Assembly: GCA_036655915.1 (NCBI GenBank)
Contig: JAVVPE010000044.1
Span: forward strand, 1-13,130
Direction of reading: 5' to 3'
DNA length: 13,130 bases
Source of the DNA: JAVWGW01 sp036655915
GTDB taxonomy: Bacteria; Actinomycetota; Coriobacteriia; Coriobacteriales; Eggerthellaceae
Below are positions 12,698 through 13,130 of the stretch, piece after piece; position 1 is the first letter of the stretch; each line of letters starts with the position of its first letter. Position numbers and translations under genes: made by a program. Below the pieces are notes generated by a model. That model was not told where the DNA came from. It did not search any database and saw only the letters and a list, made by a program, of their open reading frames with translations.

Positions 12698-13130
12698 CCG
12701 CTATCATTGTTCTTATGGTTATTGTTGTGTTGGTTATTTCGTTTTCGCTTACCTGCATCAAAATTGTTCCGCAGGCGCATTCCGCCGTTGTGGAACGATT
12801 GGGATCTTATTTGACCACGTGGCAGACGGGTCTTCATGTGAAGCTGCCCTTTATCGACCGCGTGCGTGGCGGCATTACGCTCAAAGAGCAGGTGGCCGAT
12901 TTTCCGCCACAACCCGTTATCACAAAAGATAACGTGACCATGTCGGTCGATACCGTCTTGTTTTTCCAGGTTATGGATTCAAAGTTGTATTGTTACGGCG
13001 TCGAACAGCCGCTGATGGCCATTGAAAACCTGACGGCAACCACGCTGCGCAACATCATGGGCGATCTTGATTTGGATACCGCGCTTGTTTCGCGCGACAC
13101 CGTCAACGCCAAGATGCGCGAAATTCTTGA
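12694..13130 (+). CDS. SPFH/band 7 protein, paraslipin (QmcA/SLP-2-like), 3' end outside window
   Basis: SPFH proteins form oligomeric membrane scaffolds that organise microdomains and membrane proteases. The first 145 codons are present. The N-terminal membrane segment is MTAIIVLMVIVVLVISFSL, followed by the diagnostic stretches IVPQAHSAVVERLGSY, GLHVKLPFIDRV, LKEQVADFPPQPVITKDNV, VDTVLFFQVMD, LTATTLRNIMGDLDLD and SRDTVNAKMREIL. The IVPQ start and the TTLRNIMGDLDLD box place it with paraslipins rather than flotillins. ATG 12694 overlaps the NfeD stop, and AAAGGA at 12681-12686 lies seven bases upstream. The reading frame is open to the window edge, so the coiled-coil C-terminus is not seen. 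Confidence 0.92.
   Translation, partial: MTAIIVLMVIVVLVISFSLTCIKIVPQAHSAVVERLGSYLTTWQTGLHVKLPFIDRVRGGITLKEQVADFPPQPVITKDNVTMSVDTVLFFQVMDSKLYCYGVEQPLMAIENLTATTLRNIMGDLDLDTALVSRDTVNAKMREIL

Noticed and set aside
12657..12932. 91-codon plus-strand frame at the NfeD/SPFH junction
   Set aside because: It is out of frame with the SPFH gene, whose start and conserved motifs are clear over the same bases.
1..13130. CRISPR arrays, insertion sequences, tRNA/rRNA genes, toxin-antitoxin or defence modules
   Set aside because: No spaced direct repeats, transposase motifs, tRNA cloverleaf features or defence-family motifs were seen. The window is dominated by conserved housekeeping genes.

Overview
The window is a chromosomal stretch of a bacterium with fairly high G+C by eye. 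It looks like an actinobacterium, most plausibly class Coriobacteriia (Eggerthellaceae-like). That placement rests on the gene order, the protein flavour (YlxR after NusA, an NrnA-type phosphoesterase between rbfA and truB, the HNPHR-type dNTP triphosphohydrolase) and the use of GTG/TTG starts. It was made without a database search. Three runs of exactly 100 N (2417-2516, 6381-6480, 9625-9724) mark it as a draft or metagenome assembly. In two of them the protein family shows that much more than 100 bases is missing.

Bases 1-7809 hold one tightly packed plus-strand operon: rimP, nusA, ylxR, infB, rbfA, nrnA, truB, ribF. Gaps between genes are 15 bases or fewer, and rbfA/nrnA and truB/ribF overlap. 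It begins with an extended -10 promoter and a structured leader holding a terminator-like hairpin plus a competing hairpin. It ends in a 12-bp perfect inverted repeat whose loop contains the ribF stop codon. The products serve ribosome maturation (RimP, RbfA), transcription elongation/termination (NusA), initiation (IF-2), tRNA U55 modification (TruB), short-RNA/pAp turnover (NrnA) and flavin cofactors (RibF). NusA carries an unusual Cys/His-rich C-terminal tail.

Bases 7858-9969 hold two minus-strand genes: an exported, cysteine-rich C39-like papain-fold protein with its own promoter and a TTG start, and an HD-domain dNTP triphosphohydrolase. The 151-base divergent region 9970-10120 carries two small palindromes and candidate promoters in both directions.

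Bases 10121-12223 hold a 79-residue two-helix membrane protein followed three bases later by dnaG (primase). From 12236 a new extended -10 promoter drives an NfeD-like membrane protein and an SPFH/paraslipin gene. They overlap by ATGA, and the second runs off the end of the window. This is the NfeD-SPFH membrane-microdomain pair seen in many bacteria.

Most of the window is housekeeping. I see no mobile element, CRISPR, tRNA, rRNA or defence system. The best leads for something new are the NusA Cys/His tail, the leader switch in front of rimP-nusA, the secreted Cys-rich C39-like protein, and the small membrane protein coupled to primase.
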